A stretch of DNA of 64,000 bases from Stenopsyche tienmushanensis. Taxonomy: Eukaryota > Arthropoda > Insecta > Trichoptera > Stenopsychidae. The stretch spans positions 248,001 to 312,000 of the forward strand of contig WACJ01000041.1 in the NCBI GenBank assembly GCA_008973525.1, given 5' to 3'. Made by a program: the position numbers and the translations under genes. Shown here piece after piece: positions 11,376 to 21,430 of this stretch. Numbering within the stretch: the first letter of the stretch is position 1; every line of letters starts with the position of its first letter. The notes under the pieces are model-generated. The model worked only from the letters and a program-made list of their open reading frames with translations. It made no database searches and had not been told where the DNA came from.

Positions 11376-13902
11376 TTCGAGTTAATATTCTTTAATTAAT
11401 ATTTTTCATTTACATAAGTTTAAAATCATGCATCTTTCGTCAACGATAATTAAAAAGAGTTTTATAAAATTCGACCTAATTTACAACTAAAGGTTAACAA
11501 ACAAACCGTACTTTTTTGCTAATAATATCACTCAATTATTTCGAGCAATTTTTTAAAAAGTTACAAAATAACAACCCCAAATGAAGACAAAAAAAATTAA
11601 AAGTGAAAACCAATCCTACGAACTTATTGAGTAATATGTTATGTTGCCGTTAATATACACTTAAAAATTAACAGTTTAAATACATTTCTATTAAGTTTTT
11701 CATTCAGAATATCCATCATATTACAATTATGTAAGCACATAAATATGGTCTTGGAAGTTCGCAGAGGGACGTGAACTATTGTATCATAGCCCTTCAGTGG
11801 AATTCTCACTGTTCATTCGATTGTCGCTGAAAATGTAATTTTGCTCGAGATATTACAGGGTAACCACATCTTATCTAACAATTTTAATAATAGTAAATTA
11901 TGGTGCTACGTTATTAAAGTCTTCAAGGGGTGCATACTTACCCCTTGATTATTTTCAGCGTCGCGGTTTTTTTTTTGTTCAACGCGCAAGGAAATAATTA
12001 TTGGTTTTTTAATGAATATCATCTTCATATATTCAGCTTTTCTTCCCTGGCAGAAAAAATATGCATTATATTTCTCTGGCCGGTTTGGGCAAAAATATCT
12101 CCTCTCCCGGCACACAGACTTTTTTTTATCGGGAATAAGCAAATATGGCGAATCTGCAATTACCATATTTTCTGCTCATTTGCTATTCAGAGTGGCACAC
12201 GGCAACTGTACGGGTAACGAGGTCTGTAACCGCAGAGATCTGCTTTTTTATTGCGCAATATCAAAAGCGATACGCTCAATTTATATTTTACAATACCCGA
12301 CCGCAATGAAGCCTATTATTTCAGGCAAAACCGCCCCGAACTCCTTAAAATCCTTTGAAGTGTTCCTAAACAACACTTCTTTATCTCGCTCCTTACGGTT
12401 TCATTAAGGCTTCCATCGGAGTTTTGGACGGAAAGGCTTTCGACTTCGGCCCACTTAAATATGTTTTATTGGACACTTTTACTGTTCACCATAGAAAGTT
12501 TTGCACTTTGCCCTTGCAGGATTGCCTTCCTTTTATCGCGTTCGAGCTTTCCTGGAAGGTTTGTCGTCTCGAGTGGCTGTCGAAACATTTTTTTAAAGTA
12601 CCCGATCCGTGTAACGGCATTAAAGCGAGGGAATGCTTCAAGGGCTAAGGTGTACTTGAGAAACAATGGAGCTCCCATGGAATTGCGATTGGAATCATAA
12701 TGAGAGCCATTTTCGAACTTTTTGATCATGAAATTTGAGTACGCTTTAATGATAAGGTATTTGCTCAATATTTGGAAATTACCTCGCTTATTCTCATATT
12801 CTTTGGCGCTCTTCCGCCTATGATGACTTCAACGATCTCTTTTTCCGAGCTTTCGGGGCTTTGTATTGTATGACAATTTGAATTCGTCGAGTAGTTGTGA
12901 TTTTGAAAGCCCTTGAGCCACAAATAACCGGAGGCAGAACGCATAATTTAATTTTCAATTAAACCTTCGACGATATTGTGTGGGTGGCATATTGAAACTG
13001 AATTTTGTTACCAGTTAATTTACATAGAAAAATCATACGATGAAATATATATTGTTAAAATTTTTCACGAAAGCACCCTAAAATCCGCCACTAAAACACA
13101 CCATTATAATTGTAAATCTTTAATAATTGCCTTTGGTTAAAACCACTCATGATAGAAAATCTGACGATATAAATTATATGTTGCTAAAACTTGCGATGAG
13201 CATTTTAAATTTAAGTTTTCATATAATGTTGCCCACACTTAAATGATATATCAATACATATTTTCTCTTGTATATTTGAGCTCAAATAAAAAATATTTCA
13301 GTTTGATGATTGACTAATAATGAACTTCAAGTCAAATATTCTTAGAGCTCTTAAACGAAAAAAATTAACACACAATTTAAAAAAAATATTTCATTTTTTG
13401 CAAAAAAAATCAATTAAACACAATAGCATATCACTCAATAAGTTCATAGGATTTTTTGGCTTTAAATTTTTTTCTTCTTCATTAGGCGTCGTTTTTTCGT
13501 AATTTCTTCAAAAAGAATCCTGATCGCGTTTCAAATGAATCTAAATTTAAATATGGATTTTAATATTATTAATTTGTACTTGAAATATAATACATACACA
13601 ATGGAAAGTATATAACAACAATAGATGTAAGAAGTTTAGAGTCCTTATTACAGATGTGAGACAAAGGGTGATTCTCCCGTGTGACCCTTTATGGAAATTG
13701 TATACCTTGATGTACAAACAGATCCGCCCAAAGCTTGGATAGTCTTAAAAACTAGAAACACTTGGCTATCTTGCAAATTATGCAAATTGATTTTAAAGCC
13801 AATTTTTGAATGTATTAAATCCGAATTTATTCTGACATTTAACTGTATATAAAATAAATACTGAGACGAATTATAAAGTTGTATAGTGCCACTTATGAGT
13901 GA
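11376..13902. other. Anonymous intergenic DNA with a GC-richer island
   Basis: The 11930-12900 part is less AT-rich than its flanks and therefore contains several overlapping open frames (largest 131 codons, 12012-12407, plus strand; 100 codons, 12466-12768, minus strand). They overlap each other in different frames, have no recognisable domain, signal peptide or composition bias, and are judged to be chance frames. The rest holds nothing recognisable. Confidence 0.5.
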
Positions 13903-13978
13903 CAGTGTGTTCTTTCTGAATCACTGGAATTTGCTCGCAAATACGCGATCATCCTACCATACAGATTAAAACTGGGCA
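13903..13978 (+). repeat. Coding-like repeat, copy 2
   Basis: Plus-strand counterpart of 4755-4830. It encodes ESLEFARKYAIILPYRL in an open frame that then diverges from copy 1. The sequence flanking the shared block is only weakly similar between copies, so the repeat is either old or fragmentary. Confidence 0.45.
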
Positions 13979-15619
13979 TATTTTTGGATTATTTCACTTG
14001 TATTTTGATTCGTTGAAACTTTTACGCATGCATATTTAATTTAAATGAATATTTAATCTACAGTAATTTGTTTGTAAAGTTCCGCGTGTATAACGACAAC
14101 CTACACGATATTAAAATGGAATCATCCCTTTTCGTTTTTCGTTTGATTAAATTTTAATTAGAATTTTATTACAAGGCTGTGGTTTAATCCTCAACTAGTC
14201 GTTATTGCTGAAGTGCTTTTAGTGGCATGTCAAATGAAAGTATAAACTGAATATGTGAACACATCTTGCCCTAAAATATTAGACATCTACGTCAAGGTAC
14301 GTCAAGGATCAACGAGGGTAAGCGCGTGTCGAATATATAAATATTTTTATTCGCCGAAAAGCGTATTATTAGTCCGTCAAATTCACTCATTCTGACATTA
14401 TTTGATTTTCAACCCGATAGGATGATATTTGAAATAGCGGTGCGCGGAATATTAATGAGACGGGACGATTGAGGAGGATAATCGGAATTAAAAGGCCCCC
14501 AGGCCATCTTTCGGGGATGTTTCCTGAAATAACAGCGCCGTTAATTTAATCTCTTCGCCGAGGATTTTCAACATTTATTGACAAACTCCCCATTGTACGT
14601 TTGTCCAAGCGAAACCTTTTTTTGACATACTTCAACGTGGAAGCGCTTTGTTGTTGGAATCGTCGTGCCTCATTCGTTGCGCTGTCAATGAAAGCATTCT
14701 CATCCTTTGTTATTGTGGATCACGAAAAATTTCTCCTAATTAGAGGATTATAATGGGGCACGACGAAAAATGATATTTCGTAATTGGGCAAATAAAAAAA
14801 AATAATGACTTGCTGCGACAAATCGGATATTTCTCATTCCATACGCCGGGGTGAACGTATTTGAAGACTGAAGCCCATTCCTATATATAATTTATTTTTA
14901 ACAATCCCATTTCCTTTGAAGCCACAGATTAAAATGTATTTAAGTAATAAAATACGAAAAATATTTTTTTATAAATATTTTGGGACAGATTTACATTCAT
15001 GCGCCAATGTGCTCCCTTAAGGAATCGATATAACTCATTAATCAGGCAGGATGTCTTTCATTACTGCAATAATTTTCCCTATTACTTATAGATCGTAATA
15101 TTGAAAAAAGGTTTTGTAAGAAAATACAATGAACATAGGTAATAAATACGCTTTATTCATATGGGAATAAAGTAAACCAAATAGAACAACATCTCTGATA
15201 CAAAATTATCAGCAATTTCCAATCTGTCACGCGTAGCTGTAATAACTATTGATCCTTCGGTTTTAAAGCATTGTCTTTTAGATGTATTTAATATTATAGA
15301 TATCGAAACGAAAGCCTGTAAAATAAGGCGTATTGATCGTATACAGAGGATGTGAGAAAACTTCCCAATTTAATTCTAGAAATGTAATCTTTCTCGCCGT
15401 TATGCTTGACAGGCATCGACCTGATTGAACTAATTAATCAAAAATTAACTTACTTCCCAAAATATGTGCATCTTTCATTGTTCTATAACTTAATTGAAAT
15501 GATCGAACTCAACTTTGACACTTGTTTGAAATTAACAAGTTACAGTAAAGATCATTAATCATTTCGAATGCTTTAGTCGCCTACTTATTAAAATGTACGT
15601 CATCGGTTTTAAGCTTGAA
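13979..15619. other. Anonymous intergenic DNA
   Basis: No gene or element recognised on either strand. The 14400-14900 part is moderately GC-richer but contains no supported open frame. Confidence 0.5.
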
Positions 15620-15728
15620 TATTTTCTTCCTAATGTGCCATATCCATTATTGAATGTAATTAACCTGTTAAGCGGGGAATTTCGTTTTCAATCGCGCAAC
15701 ATACAGTGAGCGCGCACATTTTCGTTTG

Positions 15729-15744
15729 GACGTATATATACGTC
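15729..15744. repeat. 16-bp palindrome GACGTATATATACGTC, copy 1
   Basis: Perfect self-complementary sequence 65 bp inside the left end of the TTAA-flanked element; identical copies lie near its right end. Confidence 0.85.
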
Positions 15745-15946
15745 ACGCCCGCCTGGCGTGAGTTCATATTATAATTTTTTTTGAGGATGCTTAGAATCTA
15801 TAAAAAAATCAATGAAACATGTATTATTTTATTTATTTAGATACAAAAACATATAGAGAAGTTAACAAATACAAAACAATAAACAAAAGCAAATAAATAT
15901 ATGGAAATATAGAGTTTAAAAAAATAAAATATTCTCATACATAAAT

Positions 15947-16162
15947 TCAAAACTCAACTTCTATGTGATACATTTTAAAACAGTTATTGACACATTGTGC
16001 TACCCCATAATCCAGACACCAGTATGTAAAATATTTCCCTTTTTTTGTAATAAACTTGACATTTCCTGGCTTTAGTTCCCTATCATTTGTTATTTGAAAA
16101 TGCCTTTCAACTAAGCATGACTCAACATATATTTCGAAGACGTATATATACGTCCTAACCAA
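15947..16162 (-). pseudogene. piggyBac transposase C-terminal fragment (cysteine-rich tail)
   Basis: A 71-codon minus-strand frame ends with YWCLDYGVAQCVNNCFKMYH. This matches the pattern of the C-terminal zinc-binding tail of PGBD4-type piggyBac transposases, in which a CxxC is followed by a C-x-D/E-C-x(4)-C-V-x(2)-C-F-x(2)-Y-H motif. The upstream RHFQI also fits the segment that precedes this tail. One expected Cys pair is missing, and the whole catalytic domain is deleted. The first part of the frame reads through a palindromic subterminal repeat, so the real coding remnant probably begins downstream of residue 20. Confidence 0.65.
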
Positions 16163-16198
16163 TTTAGATACAGTTTACGTTTGACGTATATATACGTC
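16139..16198. repeat. 16-bp palindrome, copies 2 and 3
   Basis: Copies of GACGTATATATACGTC occupy 16139-16154 and 16183-16198, separated by 28 bases, close to the right end of the element at 16214. With copy 1 they bracket the element interior. Confidence 0.85.
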
Positions 16199-16262
16199 AT
16201 GATCACTTAACAGGTTAATCTCTATAAGAAACCTTTTCAATTAAGAAAAATTCCATTTGGAG

Positions 16263-17357
16263 CTTCATAAACTTCCATGTGTGGTTAAATTGGGATGCGA
16301 TTATTTCAATACAAATTAATAAAACAGGCTAAGATCAATAAATTAGTAGCAAAATTATCATTCATTTTATATGATATTTTAACCTTTGCTGTGAATCAGT
16401 ATCTTTATTAATCGTCTCACTATTCACATTTTTAAATTCAAATAGATTTGAATCAGAACCTTTATCGCAGTTATTGATGAAAGTGTCAATACAGATTTGC
16501 TTTGGAATATAAAAATATAAAAAAAATGCTAAGAACTTAGTGTTATTAATATTTTCAATACAATATCTTGATTGATATTTTCCTCTAGTCTTATTGGTGT
16601 TAAAAATAATGCTTCATTAGCTCATTACACAAAACCATGATTAAATGTACTCTTTTATGTGTATATATGTTGATCAAGGGGTCAAATTGATGTTAAACTT
16701 TAAATTAGCTGTTTTTTTATATAAATATATAATATCAAATTAATATATTATTATAAATATATGTTTTTTAAAAAGTAGATAGCGCCAATTTTCCACTAAT
16801 GAAAGCAAAAAAAGATCAAAAATGTTATTTGACATGTGTCGAGAGCAAATATTTTTTTGTAAAGTCGTTTATAGTAAAGGGCCTCATTAGGCATTTAGGG
16901 CCGTCATTTTTTGTATCAGCTACAAATAAACGAAACGAGTCAATTGTCCGCCTTTCTCATTGTCTGGTACTGACGTAGCAAATTTTTTGTTTCGAACAAA
17001 AAGATAAAAGTTCAGTACGTACTTCATCACTTAAGAGACTGTCGAGGAGCAATCTTGATCAACAACTCCATGACTTTTTTGTTGCGTATGAAAAACGTTT
17101 GCTTTTAGCAGAATCTTCAATGAAACTATTGTACAAATAATACTTTTATTTTTCATACACATAAAACCCGATAATTTAATGGGATAAAACAATGCTTATA
17201 GACGCTGTTCAATGGTGAAATATTGATTGCAGGAGAAGTATAATGCATTGATTCAGCTCTGCAGCAGCAATTGAATGCAGACATCAAACAAAAGACGCGT
17301 TAGGTGTAAATAAATCTCGTGAAGCTCAGCACGTTCCAAACGACTCAAAGGGTTCGT
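16263..17357. other. Anonymous AT-rich intergenic DNA
   Basis: No recognisable gene, RNA or transposon on either strand. Confidence 0.5.
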
Positions 17358-17842
17358 TTAACCTTTCCGTCACGATGCTTAGAAATGAGCTTTAGGATCC
17401 GATGGGGGACCTAAGAGACCCCAAAAATTTTAAGTTAAAATTTAGGCTGTTTGAAACACAAACTTATTGTAAAGAGGGTACCTTTCTTCTTAATTATAAT
17501 ATTTCATCATAAATTACGACATTTGATCGAAATTTGATCAAAATTTAGGAAAAATGACAGCGAGCAGCGACATAGCGTCACCAAGAGATCATGTTCTCGA
17601 ATGCGAGCCCTGCCTGCACGATGAGTCACACTCTCAAGCTACAGAGCGTTTGCAAAGTATACATAACATTTTAAATGTTTGTTACGGAATTAATTTTTAA
17701 AATAAAAAATGATATATTTTACATAAATATGCATACTATATTATAATGTATTTATTTATACACTAGCTTCAATAAAAACATACATATTATATCGATAACG
17801 AATTAAAATATTACTAAATTATAACAAATTAATTGTTGCAAA

Positions 17843-18260
17843 TTATGTACAGTCTTTACAAAATAATGCCTTTTTCTGTACTCTATGAAGGGTGCATATT
17901 GATTTTTTGCACAAGGAACATTGAAGAAACATCTTTCTGGCATCATTACGCGGACAAAAATTGCATTTAGTCCTTTCACGAGAAACTGATGGTGCAGACA
18001 TTTCTTCTGTTTCTGTTCCGATATACTTAGAAAATATATTGAAACTATCTCTCTCAATTCTCTTAAAATTATTACATTTAATTTTTCGGTCATTCGCATT
18101 ATTTTCTACCAACTGAATGGCAAGCTCTTGAAAAATATTTTGCGACAACTTTGATCACCTTTTCTCCAATCTGGAAATTTGGTTATCCATAAAGTATAAG
18201 CATTCAAGGCAGCTATTTCAATCATCTCCATAAAAACTTTAAATGTTTGTGCTGTTATTG
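17843..18260 (-). pseudogene. piggyBac transposase C-terminal part
   Basis: Reading the minus strand, the first segment (about 18260-18160) encodes VFMEMIEIAALNAYTLW. This is the helix with an N-x-Y-x-L-W core found late in the piggyBac transposase domain. A frame change near 18150 leads to a second segment (18148-17843) that encodes ELAIQLVE and then a cysteine-rich tail, KCNFCP...FLQCSLCKKSICTLH...FCKDC. This tail has the C-x2-C, C-x2-C-x4-C and C-x2-C spacing of the piggyBac C-terminal zinc-binding domain. The open frame of segment 2 begins at a TTG, not an ATG, and is only the 3' remainder of the gene. The gene is broken by at least one frameshift and lacks its N-terminal two thirds. Confidence 0.75.
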
Positions 18261-18264
18261 GTTA

Positions 18265-18672
18265 AGAGCTGGGAATCCTGGTGATCAGTCGCAAAATCTT
18301 TGGCTAGTAGATTTGCCTTATCTACATTATCGCCATTTTTAAATCGCAATTACCTTTGCAAATTTCCATAAAGTGAGATAATAACTGATTTGCATGCATT
18401 GAAAACTTTTGTGGGAAGTTTTTAATTATTGTATTATCAATTTCATCGAACCTGTGGATTTTTTGTTTTTAATCTTTCTTTTTTCTTTATAAAAGTTTCT
18501 AACGGAGTGATTATTTTAGTATTGGTTAAAGATTTAGGATTATTTTTGAATAATTATTTTAATGATATCGAAATCGTCTGCTTTGTGCTGTTGTCGCTTA
18601 AGTGCTGGGAATCCTGGTGATTAGTTGCAAAAGTTTTGGATAATCGATTTACCTTATCTACGTTATCGTCGA
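18265..18672. repeat. Diverged direct duplication of about 70 bp
   Basis: The block GCTGGGAATCCTGGTGATCA...CCTTATCTACATTATCG at 18268-18336 recurs with about 85 percent identity by eye at 18604-18669, in the same orientation. On the minus strand both copies remain readable as D-N-V-D-K-x-N-x-L-x-K-x-F-A-T-x-H-Q-D-S-Q. The protein is not recognised. It may belong to the sequence that invaded the piggyBac-like element. Confidence 0.5.
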
Positions 18673-18832
18673 CTATTCGAAGATCCGCACATAAAGAGGG
18701 AAAACCCATCGCCTTTTGTTTGACCGATTTTACGAACATCGGGTGTAAAATATCATGCATTTTGTGTACAATAAAAATTAGATCACTAGTCTTCAATCAC
18801 TAGGCAATCGAGTGTAACGCGAGTGTTTAAAT

Positions 18833-19149
18833 TACAATGCAAACGATCTTGAATTTCAAATTTTGAATGATGAGGAAATAATTGAAGAAATATCTGCCTT
18901 CTTCAAATATCTTATATATCGTTAGAATATTCGCGATTTATCAGCTTCTAAAAGAAAAGCGAGCTTTAATCGATACTTAATTTTTTGATAAAAAATAATT
19001 TGTTATATGTGTATGTGTTTGTAAATCTAGACGAGTAAAAATTATTTATACTTTTCCTGTTAGTTATGATTTTTTTTCGAAATATCCGGATTTTTCGGTA
19101 TCTGGACTACCTTCATCCCCAATTAGTCCGGATAATCGAGGTTCTACTG
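18833..19149 (+). mobile_element. Tigger/pogo element relic, 3' end
   Basis: On the plus strand 18833-18925 encodes LEFQILNDEEIIEEIS, matching the FQI-x-N/T-D-D/E-E-I pattern near the C-terminus of Tigger/pogo (jerky-like) transposases. Downstream, the DNA ends in GGATAATCGAGGTTCTACTG (to 19149) followed by TA. Read from the end inward it is CAGTAGAACCTCGATTATCC, the typical form of a Tigger terminal repeat, and TA is the target site of that superfamily. The matching left end was not found, so the element is truncated. Confidence 0.65.
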
Positions 19150-19494
19150 TATTACAATGTATAAAAGAAAAAGATGCACTAGGATTGAAATGCGTCTGCT
19201 CAACTCAACAACTGAAAGAGCAATGCAAAAGAGTTTAGGGTATGCCGGTAGCTACGGCGAGTGCGATCTCACACGCATTCACACTAATGCACACGTATAC
19301 AATACTCATAAACAAATTTTGTATTTTATTATTTTCTCTTATTTGCGGTTGAAAAAAAGTCCTGATTTTTTAATTATATATTCTTTGGGAGCTTTGCCAC
19401 AAATACAAAAAGTTTCAAATGCGTAGTATATATATTAGAGGAGTTATTCGAATAAAATCGAAATGAAGGTACCCCATCGGTACGGGAGGGTTAA

Positions 19495-20153
19495 TAAAAG
19501 CCAACTATTATTATAGTCGAACAAGGGGGCTTAGCTACCCCCTAAGAGGAGTCGTAGTGTTTGTGCGGTTGCTAATGTAATTATTCGCTCGCACGTTTAA
19601 GCAATATGTCATCACCAGCATTACGGCATTTCTCTCTTGTTTAACCAAAGTCTGCCTTCGTTAACTTTTACCTAAATGCGAGCAAAATTTGATTTATTTC
19701 CATGATTTACTATAAAGCTTGTGGCGACGGAACAACAGCAGAGAAGACCATTTGCACCCCTAGGTATTTGCTTACATTGCACCGACGAAAAACTGCATAC
19801 AGTGCATCCGCTTTTAACAAATCCGGTGCAGGAGAACCAGCATTGCATTTGATATTTGAAAGAATTAACATCATTAAATCGATAATCATTTTTTCCTTCT
19901 AAATGCCATATACTCAATCGAACTTAAATCATCTCCATTGAATATTTTTTTTAAAATACATAATTTTTATTTGGTTATTTAGATTGGATTTTTTAGGTAC
20001 ACAATAATCTATGAACGGTAAAATCATCCCTATTTTGTTCAAAATTATATTTAAATAATCGTTTCTGTATTTATTTTTCACAATTGCTACATGTCACTAT
20101 TTTGTTGCGATTTTTCGATGCTAAAACCACTTTTATAAAAATAAATGCATATA
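19495..20153. other. Intergenic DNA with one short dispersed repeat
   Basis: No gene recognised. It contains a diverged copy of the dispersed repeat at 19886-19955. The rest has only short unsupported open frames. Confidence 0.5.
19886..19955 (+). repeat. Short dispersed repeat, diverged copy
   Basis: Shares AATGCCATATxCxCAATCGAA and ATCTCCATTGAA-type blocks with the copy at 3236-3310. Confidence 0.4.
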
Positions 20154-20155
20154 TA

Positions 20156-21428
20156 TTAGAGGTATTATAAATGAATGTCGTTTTTTAAATGAAAGATTTA
20201 AATTCTCATATTTTTTTTATTTTGAATAATATTTTACATAATATAATTTCCATCACTAGAAATAACCCTCCTCCACCTATCTGGTAACATTTTGTTGCCT
20301 CTTTCATAAAACATCATCGGCTTTGAATCGAAATAATCTTTTAACCCTTTTTTTATATCATCGTATGTTTTATAATTTTTATCGTCTAAATAGTGCTGCA
20401 TAGACCTAAAGAGATGATAATCCGAAGGAGCGATGTCTGGTGAATACGGAGGATGTCAAATTACCTTCCATCCAAGGCTGTCAATTTTTTCCCGCGTTAT
20501 TTTTGCAGTATGGGGGCGAGTTTTGTCATGCTGTAAAAACACTTGTCTTCGATTCACGAGAGAGGGTCGTTTTTTTTAAATTTCTGCCGTTAAACGGTCT
20601 AATTTCTCACAATAAACTTTTGCATTTATTGTTTGCCGGGTTTAAGAGTTTCGAAATTAATAATTCCCTTGCTGTCCCACCAAACAGACAAAAGAACCTT
20701 TTTTGTCGTGAATCCGGGCTTCGGGGTTGGTTTTGCTACCTGCCCCTTCGATAGCCATTGATTTTTGCATCCGTGGTTAGAGTACAGCACCCATTTCTCA
20801 TCTCCAGTTATTAAATCATTTAAAAACAGTGTTTCGGATTCCTTTTTCAATAAATCTTTGCATGCGTGTATGCGCTCGCCCAGATTCTCTTCGCTTAGCG
20901 CGTGCGGTACCCATCTTCCTTTTCTCCACGTCTTCCCGATTTTTTTAAAATGTTTTTTACACTCGACCATGAGCATCCAAGTCTCTCCTCAATTTTTTCT
21001 ATAGAAGCCGTAGGATCACTTTCAATTTCAGCAGTCAGTATGGCGGGAGCCACCTCACATGGTCTTCCACTTCCAGGGCTATTCTTCAGATCAAAATTTC
21101 CAGATCGAAATTTTTTAAACCATCTTTGACACTTGCGAACATCTAAAATATCGCCCAGTATGCCACAAATATTTTTAGTGGCAACCACTGCAGTTTTTTC
21201 TTGATAAAATGATAAAGCATTGAATAACGGAAAAATTCTTCGTTCGGCGAAAATTGATTCATTGTAAAATGGGTTGTTAAATTTGAATTTAACAAACCAC
21301 AATTTATTCTTGACAAGTATGGTCACCGAAAGAGCATAAAACACGACGTGAAAAAGCAACAGCCGAAGCACAACTAACCCTCGAAAACGGTCAACAATAG
21401 AAACGACATTCATTTTTACTACCTCTAA
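20156..21428 (-). mobile_element. Complete mariner element, inactivated
   Basis: The ends are inverted repeats of about 30 bp. The left starts TTAGAGGTATTATAAATGAA at 20156 and the right, read inward from 21428, starts TTAGAGGTAGTAAAAATGAA. Both lie next to TA (20154-20155 and 21429-21430), the duplicated target of Tc1/mariner transposons. The length, 1273 bp, is that of a full mariner. A transposase with the D,D34D layout is encoded on the minus strand but broken by frameshifts and stops. This is the best-preserved DNA transposon in the window and a dead copy. Confidence 0.9.
20218..21262 (-). pseudogene. mariner transposase, D,D34D, multiply disrupted
   Basis: The likely start is the ATG at 21262 (MNQFSPNEEFFRYSMLYHF). 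A frameshift in an A-run near 21200 joins it to the helix-turn-helix part, KNICGILGD...RWFKKFRSGNFDL, with the usual SPGSGRP linker. Another single-base loss in an A-run near 20955 leads to WRKGRWVPHALSEENL and the first catalytic Asp in ITGDEKWVLY (codon near 20800). A third shift near 20636 leads to the second Asp in LQHDKTRPHTA and the third in YSPDIAPSDYHLF, with exactly 34 residues between them as in mariner. In-frame stops are visible near 20585 and just before HPPYSPD. The normal product is about 345 aa, which matches the span. The catalytic triad is intact but no functional protein can be made. Confidence 0.85.
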
Positions 21429-21430
21429 TA

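Larger units (their letters stand above)
15664..16214 (-). mobile_element. Short piggyBac-like element with TTAA ends and triple subterminal palindrome
   Basis: The ends are inverted copies beginning CCTGTTAAGCG (left) and CCTGTTAAGTG (right, read inward), each directly flanked by TTAA (15660-15663 and 16215-16218). The 551-bp element keeps a minus-strand piece of the C-terminal cysteine-rich domain of a piggyBac transposase (15947-16162). A 16-bp palindrome, GACGTATATATACGTC, occurs three times: 15729-15744, 16139-16154 and 16183-16198, all near the ends. Subterminal repeats of this kind are often transposase binding sites in DNA transposons, which is an inference here. The element sits inside an older dispersed repeat. 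Confidence 0.8.
15620..16262 (+). repeat. Short dispersed repeat interrupted by a TTAA-flanked element
   Basis: Bases 15620-15659 (TGCCATATCCATTATTGAA type) and 16219-16262 (CTCTATAAGAAACCTTTTC type) together align with the uninterrupted repeat copy at 3236-3310. Removing 15664-16214 plus one TTAA restores the alignment. The copy at 3236 therefore serves as an approximate empty site for the insertion, although its own sequence at that point is GACG rather than TTAA. Confidence 0.5.
17362..19490 (-). mobile_element. piggyBac-like element, degenerate, with a nested Tigger relic
   Basis: The left end starts CCTTTCCGTCACGATGC and the right end, read inward, starts CCCTCCCGTACCGATGG. Both are flanked by TTAA (17358-17361 and 19491-19494), and both ends carry a nearby CGATGGGG block. 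Starting with CCC is usual for piggyBac ends. The length, 2129 bp, is close to a full-size element, and the C-terminal part of a piggyBac transposase is recognisable on the minus strand (17843-18260). The N-terminal and catalytic parts are not recognisable, and part of the interior (about 18800-19149) is a Tigger/pogo relic, so the original element was replaced or interrupted there. The inverted repeats are imperfect, so confidence in the exact ends is moderate. Confidence 0.6.

Noticed and set aside
12012..12407. 131-codon plus-strand open frame
   Set aside because: It is overlapped by other frames of similar length on both strands, has no domain or targeting signal, and lies in a locally GC-richer patch where long chance frames are expected.
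18143..18148. Apparent start of a 101-codon gene at 18148
   Set aside because: The codon is TTG, a stop lies just upstream in frame, and the protein is the 3' remainder of a frameshifted piggyBac transposase.
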